From a bacterium (GTDB taxonomy: Bacteria > Orphanbacterota > Orphanbacteria > Orphanbacterales > Orphanbacteraceae), in assembly GCA_025782575.1 (NCBI GenBank), contig JALGYY010000028.1, positions 90,247-154,246 on the forward strand: DNA of 64,000 nucleotides, given 5' to 3'. This document shows positions 27,720 to 37,224 of the stretch, piece after piece; within the stretch, counting starts at the first letter, position 1, and every line of letters starts with the position of its first letter. Under the pieces are notes generated by a model, which saw only the letters and a list, made by a program, of their open reading frames with translations, did no database searches and was not told the origin of the DNA. Made by a program: the position numbers and the translations under genes.

Positions 27720-29591
27720 ATGATGGGGGAGCGGGTTAATCGCGAATGGCTCAAGAGCAATTTCCCTTGCCACGCTGCGTGTCCGGTAGGGACCGAAGCG
27801 GGACGGTATGTCGCTCTCATCGCGGAAGGACGATACCGGGAGGCGTACGCCGTCGCCCGCCGCCCCAATCCGCTGGCGTCCATATGCGGCCGTATCTGCT
27901 CTGCTCCGTGTGAGAGCGTCTGCCGGCGGAGCGAGGTCGATTCGCCGGTAGCGATTCGAGCGCTGAAGCGGTTCATCACCGAACGGTTCGGGGTGGAAAG
28001 CATGATCGACCTGGAGGTTCTTCGCGAGATTTATGGAAAGCGCGGGGTGCAGCATCCAGACGACAGAGTCGCCGTCATCGGAGCCGGCCCCGCAGGACTT
28101 TCCGCCGCCCATGACCTTGCCTTGCGCGGTTATCCTGTCACTCTTTTTGAAGCCCAACCGGTTGCCGGAGGCATGCTCCGGCTCGGCATTCCCGAGTACC
28201 GCCTCCCTAGAGAGCTTATCAAACTCGAGGTCAACGCGATTCTCTCCCTCGGCGTCGATCTGCTCGTCGGTCAGCGGCTCGGGCGCGACTTTTCCATCAG
28301 CAGTCTTCGGGAGCAGGGTTATAAGGCGATCTTTCTCGCAGTGGGCGCGCAACGCAGCCGGGACCTCCAGCTACCAGGTGTCGACCTGGACGGTGTCATG
28401 AAGGGTGTCGAATTTCTTCTGAATGCCAATATGGGCTACCGGGTGGAACTGGGGGATAAGGTCGTCATCCTCGGCGGAGGCAATGTCGCCATTGATGTAG
28501 CTCGTATGGCGTTACGCTCCAATCTACCGGAGGACGCGATCAATCCCAGTATCAACATCGTAACGGCGCTCGACGTCGCCCGTTCGGCCGTTCGATTCGG
28601 CGCCAAGGAGATTCACGTCGTCTGTCTCGAGTCACAGGAGGAAATGCCGGCGGCTCCGGAAGAGATCGAAGAAGCAGGTCGCGAGGGAATCATCTTTCAT
28701 CATCGCCGTGGTCCGTCTCGCATCCTGGGGCAGAATGGCCGCGTCACCGGTCTCGAGACAGTAGAATGCGTTTCTGTCTTCGACCAGCATGGCAAGTTCA
28801 ATCCCCGTTTCGCGGAAGGGAGCGAGCTTTCCATGGCCGCTGACACCGTTATCATGGCGATCGGACAGGTCGCCGATCTCTCATTCCTGGAACCGGATGA
28901 CGGGATCGAGATCACCCCCATGAAGACGATCGGCATAAACCACGAGACATTGGCGACGAGTGCTCCCGGGGTCTATGCGGGTGGCGACGCCGCTTTCGGG
29001 CCGCGGATCGCCATCGAAGCTGTTGCCGACGGTCGCCGTGCCGCAACCTCAATTCATGAGTATCTGCGAGGATCGACTGAGCCGGCAGAGGCGGTGGAGG
29101 TCATTCTGCGGCCCCTTCCAGGGTTCAAGCGCGAACTCGACTATGAGGCCCTCCCCCGGCAGAACCCTCCGAAGCTCCCTATCGCCCGGAGAGTCGGCAT
29201 CGCCGAGGTGGAGCAATGTTACACCGAGGAAACGGCGCGACGCGAAGCCTCACGCTGCTTCCGCTGCTGGATCAACACCACTTTCCGCGAAGATTTCGTG
29301 ACGGGAAGCGAGTGCATCCTATGCGGGGGGTGTGCTGACGTTTGCCCGGAAGACTGCATCGAGTTCGTCCCGGTTTCGGAAGTGTCTGCGGATCCTCTCT
29401 TGCTGGAGGATGCCGTCGCGGAATTCGGAGAAGCTGCGAATTCGCTCTTCGAGGAGAACGCTGTCGGCACGGTTCTAGTCAAGGACGAGACGGCGTGCAT
29501 TCGATGCGGCCTCTGTGCCGCACGTTGTCCGGCCTCGATCATCACAATGGAGGAGTTTATTCTGGAGGATCGATCGTATGGAACCGCATGA
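27720..29591 (+). CDS. GltD-like FAD/NAD(P)-binding Fe-S oxidoreductase with C-terminal ferredoxin domain
   Basis: 623 residues. The N-terminal helical Fe-S domain has Cys 17, 21, 56, 60, 64 and 68 (FPCHAACPVG, ICGRICSAPCESVCRR), as in GltD and NfnB. FAD-binding GxGxxG is at 121 (VIGAGPAGLSAAHDLALRG) and the NAD(P) Rossmann motif at 251 (VILGGGNVAIDVARMALR). The C terminus is a two-[4Fe-4S] ferredoxin (CILCGGCADVCPEDC and CIRCGLCAARCP). No glutamate synthase large subunit is present; instead Rieske and cytochrome b genes follow, the Rieske start overlapping its end. It probably links the bc-type complex to NAD(P). Direction and partner are inferred. Confidence 0.9.
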   Translation: MMGERVNREWLKSNFPCHAACPVGTEAGRYVALIAEGRYREAYAVARRPNPLASICGRICSAPCESVCRRSEVDSPVAIRALKRFITERFGVESMIDLEVLREIYGKRGVQHPDDRVAVIGAGPAGLSAAHDLALRGYPVTLFEAQPVAGGMLRLGIPEYRLPRELIKLEVNAILSLGVDLLVGQRLGRDFSISSLREQGYKAIFLAVGAQRSRDLQLPGVDLDGVMKGVEFLLNANMGYRVELGDKVVILGGGNVAIDVARMALRSNLPEDAINPSINIVTALDVARSAVRFGAKEIHVVCLESQEEMPAAPEEIEEAGREGIIFHHRRGPSRILGQNGRVTGLETVECVSVFDQHGKFNPRFAEGSELSMAADTVIMAIGQVADLSFLEPDDGIEITPMKTIGINHETLATSAPGVYAGGDAAFGPRIAIEAVADGRRAATSIHEYLRGSTEPAEAVEVILRPLPGFKRELDYEALPRQNPPKLPIARRVGIAEVEQCYTEETARREASRCFRCWINTTFREDFVTGSECILCGGCADVCPEDCIEFVPVSEVSADPLLLEDAVAEFGEAANSLFEENAVGTVLVKDETACIRCGLCAARCPASIITMEEFILEDRSYGTA

Positions 29592-30057
29592 AGATAAGAA
29601 CAAAGGCGATCTTTCGCGACGGAAGTTCTTCCAGACGGCGGGAATCACGGCTTGCGCGCTTGTCTCAGGGGGAGCATCGATCCTGGGATTTGATTTCCTT
29701 CGCCCCCGCGTGCTCTTTGAACTTCCGACCAAGTTCACCCTTACTCGCCCTGATGCCATCGAAGTCGGATCGGTCATAACGGACGAGCCGCACCACGTCT
29801 ATGTGGCCCGCTCTTCCCATGGTTTTCGAGCCCTCTCTTCTGTATGCACACACCTCGGTTGCATTACGCGCTACAGCCCGGATGAGGGGATCATCGCGTG
29901 CCCCTGCCACGGCAGCAAATTCGCGCTCGACGGGGAAGTGATCGCCGGTCCGGCGCCTCGGCCGCTCCCCTGTCTCCAACTGGATCTCTCCCCGAGCGGG
30001 TTGATAGTCGTGGATACATCGATCGAAGTGCCGCAGGAAACGGTATTCAAGCTCTAA
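29578..30057 (+). CDS. Rieske [2Fe-2S] subunit of a bc-type complex
   Basis: 159 residues. A Tat-type signal ([12 protein letters not shown], residues 12-23) precedes one membrane-anchor helix. The Rieske ligands are C90-T-H92-L-G-C95 and C108-P-C110-H111-G-S, both complete. ATG at 29578 lies 14 bp inside the end of the flavoprotein gene. It passes electrons from quinol to the cytochrome c subunits. Confidence 0.94.
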   Translation: MEPHEDKNKGDLSRRKFFQTAGITACALVSGGASILGFDFLRPRVLFELPTKFTLTRPDAIEVGSVITDEPHHVYVARSSHGFRALSSVCTHLGCITRYSPDEGIIACPCHGSKFALDGEVIAGPAPRPLPCLQLDLSPSGLIVVDTSIEVPQETVFKL

Positions 30058-30067
30058 GGAGCATGAT

Positions 30068-30799
30068 GTGAAATTGGAAAAAATGATCACAGGTAGCCGC
30101 GTGTGGCGCTCGATCGTACGCCACGGGGTGGAGCCGACGAACAGGAATCGTGTTCTGACAGTAGTTCAGAATGTTTTCCTTCACCTTCATTCCGCCAAGG
30201 TGCGTCGAAGAAATCTGGAGTTCTCCAGCACATACTATCTCGGGGCCGTCTCGCTGATCCTCTTCGCGATTCTTGTCGGTACCGGGATCGTTCTGATGAT
30301 TTACTATCACCCTTCTGTACCACAAGCCTACAATGACATGAAGGAACTCAAGTTCGTCGTAGGCAGCGGTATGTTCCTTCGCAATATGCACAGGTGGGCT
30401 GCTCACGGTATGGTGATCGTCGTCTTCCTCCACCTTCTTCGTGTTTTCTATCACAGAGCGTACAAACCGCCGCGGGAGTTCAACTGGGTTGTCGGCATTG
30501 TCCTGCTGCTCATGACTCTGCTCCTCAGCTATACCGGCTATCTTCTTCCGTGGGATCAGCTCGCGTTCTGGGCGGTATCGGTCGGCACGAACATGGTGAA
30601 AGCTGTGCCCGTACTCGGGGACAGGATCCGCTATCTCCTTCTCGGAGGGAACGTCGTCGGGGAGAGCGCGCTTCTTCGTTTCTATGTGCTTCATTGCGTG
30701 ATCCTTCCCCTTGCGCTCACTATCGGAGTGGGGGTTCATCTCTGGCGCGTACGGAAGGATGGTAGCGTGGCCGGATCGTCCGGGAGGAAGCGAGGATGA
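30068..30799 (+). CDS. Cytochrome b6-like subunit
   Basis: 243 residues, four membrane helices. Haem b ligands are His108 and His122 in helix B and His209 and His224 in helix D. The 14-residue gap between the last pair is the b6f-type spacing, and separation from subunit IV is also b6f-like. [20 protein letters not shown] is the Qo-site region. GTG start at 30068. Overlaps the next gene by 4 bp. Confidence 0.95.
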   Translation: MKLEKMITGSRVWRSIVRHGVEPTNRNRVLTVVQNVFLHLHSAKVRRRNLEFSSTYYLGAVSLILFAILVGTGIVLMIYYHPSVPQAYNDMKELKFVVGSGMFLRNMHRWAAHGMVIVVFLHLLRVFYHRAYKPPREFNWVVGIVLLLMTLLLSYTGYLLPWDQLAFWAVSVGTNMVKAVPVLGDRIRYLLLGGNVVGESALLRFYVLHCVILPLALTIGVGVHLWRVRKDGSVAGSSGRKRG

Positions 30800-31509
30800 G
30801 AAAGGAACCGTCATCGAGCCAGGAACTCCGGAAGTCTGACGATGCAAGAGGGATGCCGCGCCGGATCGCACTCGTCCGGCGGGAAGCCCCCGCCCAATTG
30901 CTCGAAGATCGGAGCGAACTCGTCACGACCGCACCGCACCTGCTGCTCCGTGAGGTCATCGTCTTCCAGATATGCGTGATCGTTCTCGCGATCGTCTCGA
31001 TATTATTTGACGCTCCTCTCGAGGGTATCGCCGATCCCGAACACACGCCGAACCCGGCGAAAGCCCCGTGGTATTTCCTCGGACTTCAAGAGCTGCTCCA
31101 CTACTTCCCCCCCATCGTTGCCGGAGTGCTGATTCCCGGTCTCGTCGTCCTCGCAATAGGTGTGATGCCCTACTTCCGGGTGAACTGGGAGTCAACAGGG
31201 CTCTACGAGCAACCGTGGAAGAAAACCATTGCCCTGGTAAGTGGTATCGTCGCCGTCTCCGTGGTGATCTTCGTCATATTCCACACCTGGGTGGTGCTCG
31301 TGCCCACGCTGGTTATTTATGGGTTGATGATTCTGCCCGGCCTCCCGTTCTGCCCCGCTCGCTTGAGGGGCGTTCTCGGACGTGTTCACCTGGCCGATTG
31401 GATCATGACCTGGTTCGTCATCGTTGCAATTCTCCTGACGTTGACGGGTGTTTTCTTCCGTGGCCCCGGATGGAGCTTTGTCTGGCCGTGGCAGGGAGGT
31501 ACCCAGTGA
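30796..31509 (+). CDS. Cytochrome b C-terminal (subunit IV-like) protein
   Basis: 237 residues. After a charged N terminus there is a membrane helix, the Qo-region stretch [20 protein letters not shown] (close to the PEWY region of subunit IV) and about five further helices. It is longer than subunit IV (about 160) because of two or three extra C-terminal helices, as in many bacterial split cytochrome b genes. Its stop overlaps the next ATG by one base. Confidence 0.9.
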   Translation: MRKEPSSSQELRKSDDARGMPRRIALVRREAPAQLLEDRSELVTTAPHLLLREVIVFQICVIVLAIVSILFDAPLEGIADPEHTPNPAKAPWYFLGLQELLHYFPPIVAGVLIPGLVVLAIGVMPYFRVNWESTGLYEQPWKKTIALVSGIVAVSVVIFVIFHTWVVLVPTLVIYGLMILPGLPFCPARLRGVLGRVHLADWIMTWFVIVAILLTLTGVFFRGPGWSFVWPWQGGTQ

Positions 31510-33506
31510 TGAGGAACGACGGGGGTGGTCTCGATCGGATCTGGTTCTGGTTCGCGGCGATGAGCTTTGTCTTCCTGGTGGTGCTCGCCATCTCTCCCAT
31601 CAAAGATTATTTTCGAGAGTATCGGAAGTATCAGATTGACTATCGGGATCAATTACTCGAACGAGCCGGCACATCGAGGGAGCTTCGCGACGCCAATCGT
31701 GAGGGTGTGCGAATTCGACAGATCTGGAATCCTGACTATCCCAACCGCGTCGACCGATGCACCTCGTGCCATCTGGGTGTCGAAAACCCAGGCATGGCGG
31801 ATGCATCTCCGCCGCTTCGCACTCACCCGATGACGCCGCACACGCCAGAGCAATTCGCATCCTTTGGCTGTGTCACATGTCATCGCGGTCAGGGGCGTGC
31901 AACGACAATGATGGATGCACATGGGCTCGCTTCCGACTGGGCGACACCCATGCTTCCGCTCCGTTATACGGAAGCTTCCTGCGGCACCTGCCATATGGAC
32001 GAGGAAGTGCCCGAAGCAAACCTTCTCTCTCGAGGCCGGACGTTAATGGCGGAACTCGGGTGCTATGCGTGCCACGAGGTCGATGGACATGAGGCGTGGG
32101 AAAGTGACGCCCCCGATCTGGACGGTCTGTCCCGAAAGACGTCTCCCGAGTGGCTGAGAACATGGATTGCTGACCCGCAGAGCGTCCGTCCGACAACGAA
32201 AATGCCATACATCCAACTCGGGCAGAGCGAAATCGATTCTCTCGTCGCGTTCCTCTGGACGCGGCCGGCCGGTGAAGACGATTTTCTGCAGGACGAGGAA
32301 AACCCGGCCGGCGATCCTGACCGGGGGGAGACGCTGTTTCGGGAATCACGATGCATCTCCTGTCACACCGTTGATGGTCGAGGAAACGGAAGCGCGGCGG
32401 AGCTTTCCGGCATCGCTTCCAAGGTCAACAGGCGCTGGCTCATAGAATACCTCGAAAACCCGCACGCGCTTCAGCCGGAAACCAAGATGCCGCGCTACTA
32501 TTTCACGCGGCAGGATCTCCTCGATCTAAGCCAATATTTGATGGACGAACTCTGGGATCCGGAAGCACCTCCTCCTGTAGAGCAAGCATTCCGCCCGCCC
32601 CAGAAGATGGTGGAAGGGGGGATGCGCACCTTCCGGAAATACGGGTGCTCCGGTTGCCATCAGATCTCCGGATTGACCGATCGATCGAGGATCGGTCCTG
32701 AACTGACCGGTATCGGCCGAAAGCCTGTGGATCAGCTTGACTTCGGACGGCGCGACGATCTTCCGCGAACGCTTCACGACTGGATCGGGGCGAAGGTCTC
32801 GAGTCCTCGATCATTTCGGGATGGTCTCAAGATGCCGCAGTTCATACTGGAGGGGGAGGATCTGACTGCTGTGATTACTGCGCTCCTCTCGAACACGGGG
32901 GAAGTCATCCCCGAGGAATACCGGGTAGAGAGGGTGATCGCGAACTATGATCCTCCCGGTCGTTTCGGTGAGCTGGTCGATCGCTACCGGTGTCTCTCCT
33001 GCCATGAGGTGGAGGGTGTCGGGGGGGACATCTCGACCGCACCACTTACTGTCGAGGGAAGCCGCGTCCAGGAATCGTGGCTGAAGAATTACCTTCTCCG
33101 ACCTTCGACGATTCGTCCGATCCTGACGGATCGCATGATTCCTCTCCGGATGCCTGAGGAAGACGCGGCATTCCTCGCGAATTTCATGCAGAACGTCTAT
33201 GTGGATGACGACATCCCCGCCCGCCTCTTTTCAGAAGAACCCGATCCTGCGAATGTTCGCCGGGGTAGTCACCTCTTCTACGAGAGGTACGGTTGCCAGG
33301 CGTGTCACATGATCGATGGGCGAGGTGGCTATTTCGGGCCACTCCTCGATGAAGCGGGGGTTCGTCTGAAGCCGGGATGGGTCTACTGGTGGGTTCTCGG
33401 CTCACAGAGATGGCGCGACGATGTCCGGTGCCCCGACTACGGAGTACCAGATAGAGACGCCTTGGATCTTGCGGCCTTCATTTCATCACTAGGGAGAACC
33501 CCATGA
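31509..33506 (+). CDS. Membrane-anchored octahaem cytochrome c
   Basis: 665 residues from ATG 31509 (TGATG overlap with the previous stop). One N-terminal membrane helix (residues 11-29) and eight CxxCH motifs at Cys 84, 121, 158, 185, 282, 380, 495 and 596. Several haems are followed by a KMP or RMP tripeptide (about 231, 326, 441, 547), the usual distal Met of class I cytochromes, so the chain looks like repeated mono-haem domains. It would accept electrons from Rieske or cytochrome b in the periplasm. It overlaps the mono-haem gene by 4 bp. Confidence 0.92.
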   Translation: MRNDGGGLDRIWFWFAAMSFVFLVVLAISPIKDYFREYRKYQIDYRDQLLERAGTSRELRDANREGVRIRQIWNPDYPNRVDRCTSCHLGVENPGMADASPPLRTHPMTPHTPEQFASFGCVTCHRGQGRATTMMDAHGLASDWATPMLPLRYTEASCGTCHMDEEVPEANLLSRGRTLMAELGCYACHEVDGHEAWESDAPDLDGLSRKTSPEWLRTWIADPQSVRPTTKMPYIQLGQSEIDSLVAFLWTRPAGEDDFLQDEENPAGDPDRGETLFRESRCISCHTVDGRGNGSAAELSGIASKVNRRWLIEYLENPHALQPETKMPRYYFTRQDLLDLSQYLMDELWDPEAPPPVEQAFRPPQKMVEGGMRTFRKYGCSGCHQISGLTDRSRIGPELTGIGRKPVDQLDFGRRDDLPRTLHDWIGAKVSSPRSFRDGLKMPQFILEGEDLTAVITALLSNTGEVIPEEYRVERVIANYDPPGRFGELVDRYRCLSCHEVEGVGGDISTAPLTVEGSRVQESWLKNYLLRPSTIRPILTDRMIPLRMPEEDAAFLANFMQNVYVDDDIPARLFSEEPDPANVRRGSHLFYERYGCQACHMIDGRGGYFGPLLDEAGVRLKPGWVYWWVLGSQRWRDDVRCPDYGVPDRDALDLAAFISSLGRTP

Positions 33507-33991
33507 GGAAGACCACCAGGATCCTCGTCTATCTCGCTGTCGGGTTCGGTTTTGTGTTGGCCTGGCTCCCGGCAGGACGAAGTCTTCTCTTCGGAAGCGA
33601 TCCGACAGACATAGACATGAACGACTCTCTTCAGACTGAAGACATTATTACGGATGATGCCTGGAGAACGCCCATTCCGGACTTAGGTTACCGCGAGCGG
33701 GAAGGCCGGGCTCTCTTTCGCCACTATTGTGCCCTGTGCCACGGGCAGAGCGGCGAGGGGGACGGGTTCAACGCCTACAACCTCGATCCTAAGCCGCGTG
33801 ATCTCTCCGACCATGAGTTCCAGACGGCACAAACAGACGAGGACCTTGCGGAAGTCATCGGGGGTGGTGGTGGCGATGCCGGTCTCTCGAACGCCATGCC
33901 CCCTTGGGGAAAGGTCCTTGGTGAGCGGAAGATCGGCTATGTCATCGCCTACTTGAGGACGCTGGCGGACTCGTTGCCGGAGACCGACTAG
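33503..33991 (+). CDS. Mono-haem cytochrome c, class I
   Basis: 162 residues. An N-terminal signal or anchor helix (residues 7-24) and one haem site C76-A-L-C79-H80. SNAMPPWGKVLGERKIGYVI carries the likely Met ligand and the C-terminal helix of the class I fold. It ends the electron-transfer cluster and could be its soluble or tethered carrier. No terminal oxidase gene is in the window. Confidence 0.9.
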   Translation: MRKTTRILVYLAVGFGFVLAWLPAGRSLLFGSDPTDIDMNDSLQTEDIITDDAWRTPIPDLGYREREGRALFRHYCALCHGQSGEGDGFNAYNLDPKPRDLSDHEFQTAQTDEDLAEVIGGGGGDAGLSNAMPPWGKVLGERKIGYVIAYLRTLADSLPETD

Positions 33992-34059
33992 AGAAGAGGA
34001 ACCGCGAAAACGGAGCCTCAGCCGACTGAATATTCTAATGGAACGCCTGTCGTTCGTGG

Positions 34060-34094
34060 TTGACAGATACTATACTGGGGTATTATATTATCCC
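34060..34094 (+). promoter_or_regulatory. Promoter with embedded RcnR-type operator
   Basis: A perfect -35 TTGACA (34060-34065) pairs with a -10 at 34083-34089 (TTATAT with 17-bp or TATATT with 18-bp spacing). Within the spacer lies TACTGGGGTA (34073-34082), matching the TACT-G-tract of RcnR-family operators, and TATCCC at 34089-34094 forms an imperfect inverted repeat with GGGGTA. It lies 33 bp upstream of the regulator gene. Repression by the encoded regulator is inferred. Confidence 0.65.
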
Positions 34095-34126
34095 GTGCAT
34101 GCAGGCTATCCAAAGGGGAAAGACAA

Positions 34127-34405
34127 ATGGCACACCTCATTCGCGACAAGAAGAAGCTTCTCAATCGAGTACATCGAATTCGGGGCCAGCTCGATGCCAT
34201 TGAGCGAGATCTGGAAGAAGGGCGCGACTGCACATCGACACTGCAGACGATCGCGGCCTGCCGTGGAGCGATGAACGGCCTCATGTCGCAGGTACTGGAA
34301 GGGCACATCCGGTTCCACGTAGTAGATCCGGACTTGAAGCCCACTTCTGAGCAGGCAAAAGCCGCACAGGAATTGATCGACGTGATCCGGACCTACCTGA
34401 GGTAG
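34127..34405 (+). CDS. RcnR-like metal-responsive repressor (DUF156/CsoR-FrmR family)
   Basis: 92 residues, all-helical DUF156 fold. The metal-site residues of RcnR are all in place: His3, Cys35, His60 and His64 (MAHLIRD, GRDCTST, LEGHIRFHV). FrmR has a different residue at 64, so formaldehyde sensing is less likely and Ni or Co more likely. AAGGGGAA precedes ATG. First gene of an efflux operon; it probably represses its own promoter until metal binds. Confidence 0.9.
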   Translation: MAHLIRDKKKLLNRVHRIRGQLDAIERDLEEGRDCTSTLQTIAACRGAMNGLMSQVLEGHIRFHVVDPDLKPTSEQAKAAQELIDVIRTYLR

Positions 34406-34411
34406 TTGAAT

Positions 34412-35614
34412 ATGAAGCACTGCATTTGGTTCGCAATCGCAATCGCCACAGCCCTGCCGGCTGAGGCCAACGAAGGACGATTCTCTGAGGAGCGGTTCCT
34501 GGCGCCGTTAACAGAGGGGCACCCGGCGATCGTAGCGCTCACGGAGCGCCTTGCGGGCGCGGAGGGTGAGCGACGGGAGGCAAGGGTGATGAACCCGGAG
34601 TTCGGATTTGACCGAGAGGCGCCGGACGGAGCGGCCAATCAGTCAGTTTTCCGGTTGAGCTGGAAGCCGCCGTTGGATGGACGTAGCGGGTTGCGGAAGC
34701 GTGCGGCAGACGCCGGTGTGCGTGCGGCCACAAGTGAGTTCGACTGGGCAAAGTTGCAATTACGGGAAGAGCTTCGAAGCGCATACGCCGAGTGGGCGCA
34801 GGCGGCAGAGCGGCGCGATCTCTTGTCCGCGCATGTGACCGTGATGAAGCGGTTAGCCGAGCGGGCAAGAGTGCGGGCGGAAACCGGGGAAGAGTCGGGG
34901 CTCGGTGCGCGGAGGCTCGCGCTTGCCGCTACCGAGGTGCAGAGCAAATTCGCTCAGGCCGAAGCAATGTTCGTTCTCGGAGAAGCAAAAGTACGGGTTG
35001 TTTACCCGGAGCTCCGACAGGGCGTTCAGCCGATTCGGCCTGCACTGCCTGTGGTGCCACCGAAACTAGACTGGTCGAATCGGCCGGACATTGAAGTGAG
35101 GCGTTTCGAAGTGCAACAAGCGGAGTTGAAGAAGCGGTTGAGTGGCCGATATTTGGAATTTCCAGAGCTCACCGCGGGATGGACTCGTTTTGACGAGGCA
35201 CCCGGCATAGTTGAAGGTCCCGTGCTCGGAGTGAGCTGGAGTGTACCGATTTTTGATCGTAATCAGGGTAGACGCCAACAGGACGCTCGAAAAGTAGTTA
35301 TCGCTGAGGCCAGACTCGAGCTTGCAATCGCTACAGCGCAGGCAGAGTTGGAAGCGGCGCATGGCGCCTACGCGCTGCTCCGGGCGGCGGCCACCGAGGT
35401 GACGACCGTTACGGAAGACGCAGACGGACTTGTGGAGAGCGCAACGGCCTCTTTTCAGGTCGGTGAGAACACGCTGACGGATCTGATGGAGACACTTCGC
35501 TCCGTTCTAAGCAGTCAGATTACTGCAATGGAACTTCACTACAACGCACTTGAGGCGCACCGTCACTTGGAACTGAGCGCGGGAAGGTCTCTGAGTACCG
35601 GAGGTATGGAATGA
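34412..35614 (+). CDS. TolC-family outer-membrane factor of an RND metal efflux pump
   Basis: 400 residues. Short signal peptide (to about EAN), then the OEP/TolC pattern of long alternating helices (LREELRSAYAEWAQAAERRD; later ETLRSVLSSQITAMELHYNA) in two repeats. ATG at 34412 is used; TTG at 34406 is the alternative. It overlaps the adaptor gene by ATGA. It forms the outer-membrane channel of the tripartite pump. Confidence 0.9.
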   Translation: MKHCIWFAIAIATALPAEANEGRFSEERFLAPLTEGHPAIVALTERLAGAEGERREARVMNPEFGFDREAPDGAANQSVFRLSWKPPLDGRSGLRKRAADAGVRAATSEFDWAKLQLREELRSAYAEWAQAAERRDLLSAHVTVMKRLAERARVRAETGEESGLGARRLALAATEVQSKFAQAEAMFVLGEAKVRVVYPELRQGVQPIRPALPVVPPKLDWSNRPDIEVRRFEVQQAELKKRLSGRYLEFPELTAGWTRFDEAPGIVEGPVLGVSWSVPIFDRNQGRRQQDARKVVIAEARLELAIATAQAELEAAHGAYALLRAAATEVTTVTEDADGLVESATASFQVGENTLTDLMETLRSVLSSQITAMELHYNALEAHRHLELSAGRSLSTGGME

Positions 35615-37203
35615 TAAGGCTTCCCGTGGTGCTAGTACCGATGCTGCTACTTGTCTGGGGGTGTGGCGGACAGAGTGGGTCTCAGAACGACGTCCACGAA
35701 GAAGATGAGGGTTGGGCAGTGACGGCGTGGGGCGAGCACTTCGAAATCTTCGCTGAAACGGGCTCGCTCGTTGTGGGTCGGACAGTAAAATCGCACACAC
35801 ACGTTACAGTGCTCCCGGAATTCTCGGCACCGCTGGAAGGCATTGTCGAGGCTGTCTTCCGTGCGGCGGACGGTTCGGAAACAACTTTTCGGCGGGAGGA
35901 AACCCTCCGGGCCGGAATATTCTCGATTGAAATCGAACCGGAGGCAGAAGGGACGTTCGACCTGCTGTTCCGCGTGATCGTCGCAGGCCGTACGGAGGAA
36001 ATCCCGGCAGGCCGAGTGCGCGTGGGGACTGCGGATGCCCCTGGTGGGCTCATCACTTCCCACGCGCACGAAGATGGGGGCAGCCATGCAGACCATCAGG
36101 AGAAACGAAACGAGGGTGGTGGGGTTCAGGCGATCTCCTTCTTGAAGGAGCAGCAGTGGCGAACGGCATTTTCAACGGATTGGGCCACTGAAGGAACAGT
36201 CCATCTTGTGGCGAGAGGGCCGGGACATATCCGCCCCGTGGCCGGAGGGGAAATCGTCCTGACCGCGCCGCTGGACGGAATAGTAGTCGGCGATCCATGG
36301 CCCTACGTTGGTTTCGAGGTCGAACACGAAGCGGTTCTGTTTGAACTCACCCCTCGAGTGGCGGCAGGGCGAAGCCTCGCCGAACTCGCGGCGATACATA
36401 CGGAGAAAGAATCTGCCCTCAATCTGGCGGAGGATCGGTTGGCGCGGCTGGAGCGGCTCCTCCCGCTTGAAGCTGTGAGTCGTGCCGAGGTGGAGACTGC
36501 ACGAGGACTGGTCACGACACTGCGCGCTCAGCATGCGGCGGCAGCTGGTGATCTTGCCGCCGCGCGAGCCGGTCAACGGGGCTCGACAAGTAGCGTGGGC
36601 CGAGTATCCGTTTCGGCACCATTCAACGGGCAGATCGCTGAAGTCCTTGTGAGACCTGGCGAGGTGGTGGTGGCGGGGGAAACGCTCGCCAGGTTAGTCC
36701 AGGTGAAACCGGTCTGGGTAGAGGTGTTCCTCCAACCGGACAAGGCAGAACTGTTCGACGGGAAGCCGGGCGGATTGTCCGTTCGCGGACCCAATGGCAC
36801 ACCGCCCGTGTCCTTCGGACCGGACGAGGTGCGGCTCGTCTCTCGATCACCGGAGGTAAGCCGCCGGACTCACACGGTCACCTGCATTTTTGAAGTCTCG
36901 GGCGCAGTTGAGAGCCTTCGGCTCGGCAGTGCCGTGGAGGCCGAAGTTTTCCTGCCGAAGACAGAGCATGGCATCGTGATCCCGACATCGGCTGTAGTGG
37001 ACGACGGCGGCGTATCAGTCGTGTACATCCAGCTGGACGGGGAAAGTTTCATACGCCGGGAGATCGAAGTGCGAGCGCGGGAAGGAAGCTCGCTGCTGGT
37101 GGATGGTCTGACAATCGGCCAGCGTCTCGTGACGGTGGGTGGATCAGCAATTCGGCGCTCAACGCTCGTTTCGTCAGGCGTGGGCGAAGGACACGTCCAC
37201 TAG
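35611..37203 (+). CDS. Periplasmic adaptor (membrane-fusion) protein of the efflux pump, CzcB/CusB-like
   Basis: 530 residues, a lipoprotein by its signal (LLLVWGC, Cys near 18). Residues 30-150 form an extra N-terminal beta-domain, followed by a His-rich stretch (SHAHEDGGSHADHQEKR) that may bind metal. The adaptor part has a lipoyl/barrel-sandwich domain (PLDGIVVGDPWPYVGFEVEH), a coiled-coil hairpin near residues 240-320, and a second half (VSAPFNGQIAEVLVRPGEVV). It bridges the RND pump and TolC-like channel. Longer than usual (about 400) because of the N-terminal domain. Confidence 0.9.
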   Translation: MIRLPVVLVPMLLLVWGCGGQSGSQNDVHEEDEGWAVTAWGEHFEIFAETGSLVVGRTVKSHTHVTVLPEFSAPLEGIVEAVFRAADGSETTFRREETLRAGIFSIEIEPEAEGTFDLLFRVIVAGRTEEIPAGRVRVGTADAPGGLITSHAHEDGGSHADHQEKRNEGGGVQAISFLKEQQWRTAFSTDWATEGTVHLVARGPGHIRPVAGGEIVLTAPLDGIVVGDPWPYVGFEVEHEAVLFELTPRVAAGRSLAELAAIHTEKESALNLAEDRLARLERLLPLEAVSRAEVETARGLVTTLRAQHAAAAGDLAAARAGQRGSTSSVGRVSVSAPFNGQIAEVLVRPGEVVVAGETLARLVQVKPVWVEVFLQPDKAELFDGKPGGLSVRGPNGTPPVSFGPDEVRLVSRSPEVSRRTHTVTCIFEVSGAVESLRLGSAVEAEVFLPKTEHGIVIPTSAVVDDGGVSVVYIQLDGESFIRREIEVRAREGSSLLVDGLTIGQRLVTVGGSAIRRSTLVSSGVGEGHVH

Positions 37204-37224
37204 CAGTCAGGGAGACGAAAGAGC

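Noticed and set aside
31068-31508. Upstream extension of the octahaem cytochrome frame
   Set aside because: It lies inside the subunit IV gene in another frame; ATG 31509 with TGATG coupling and a membrane anchor is the natural start.
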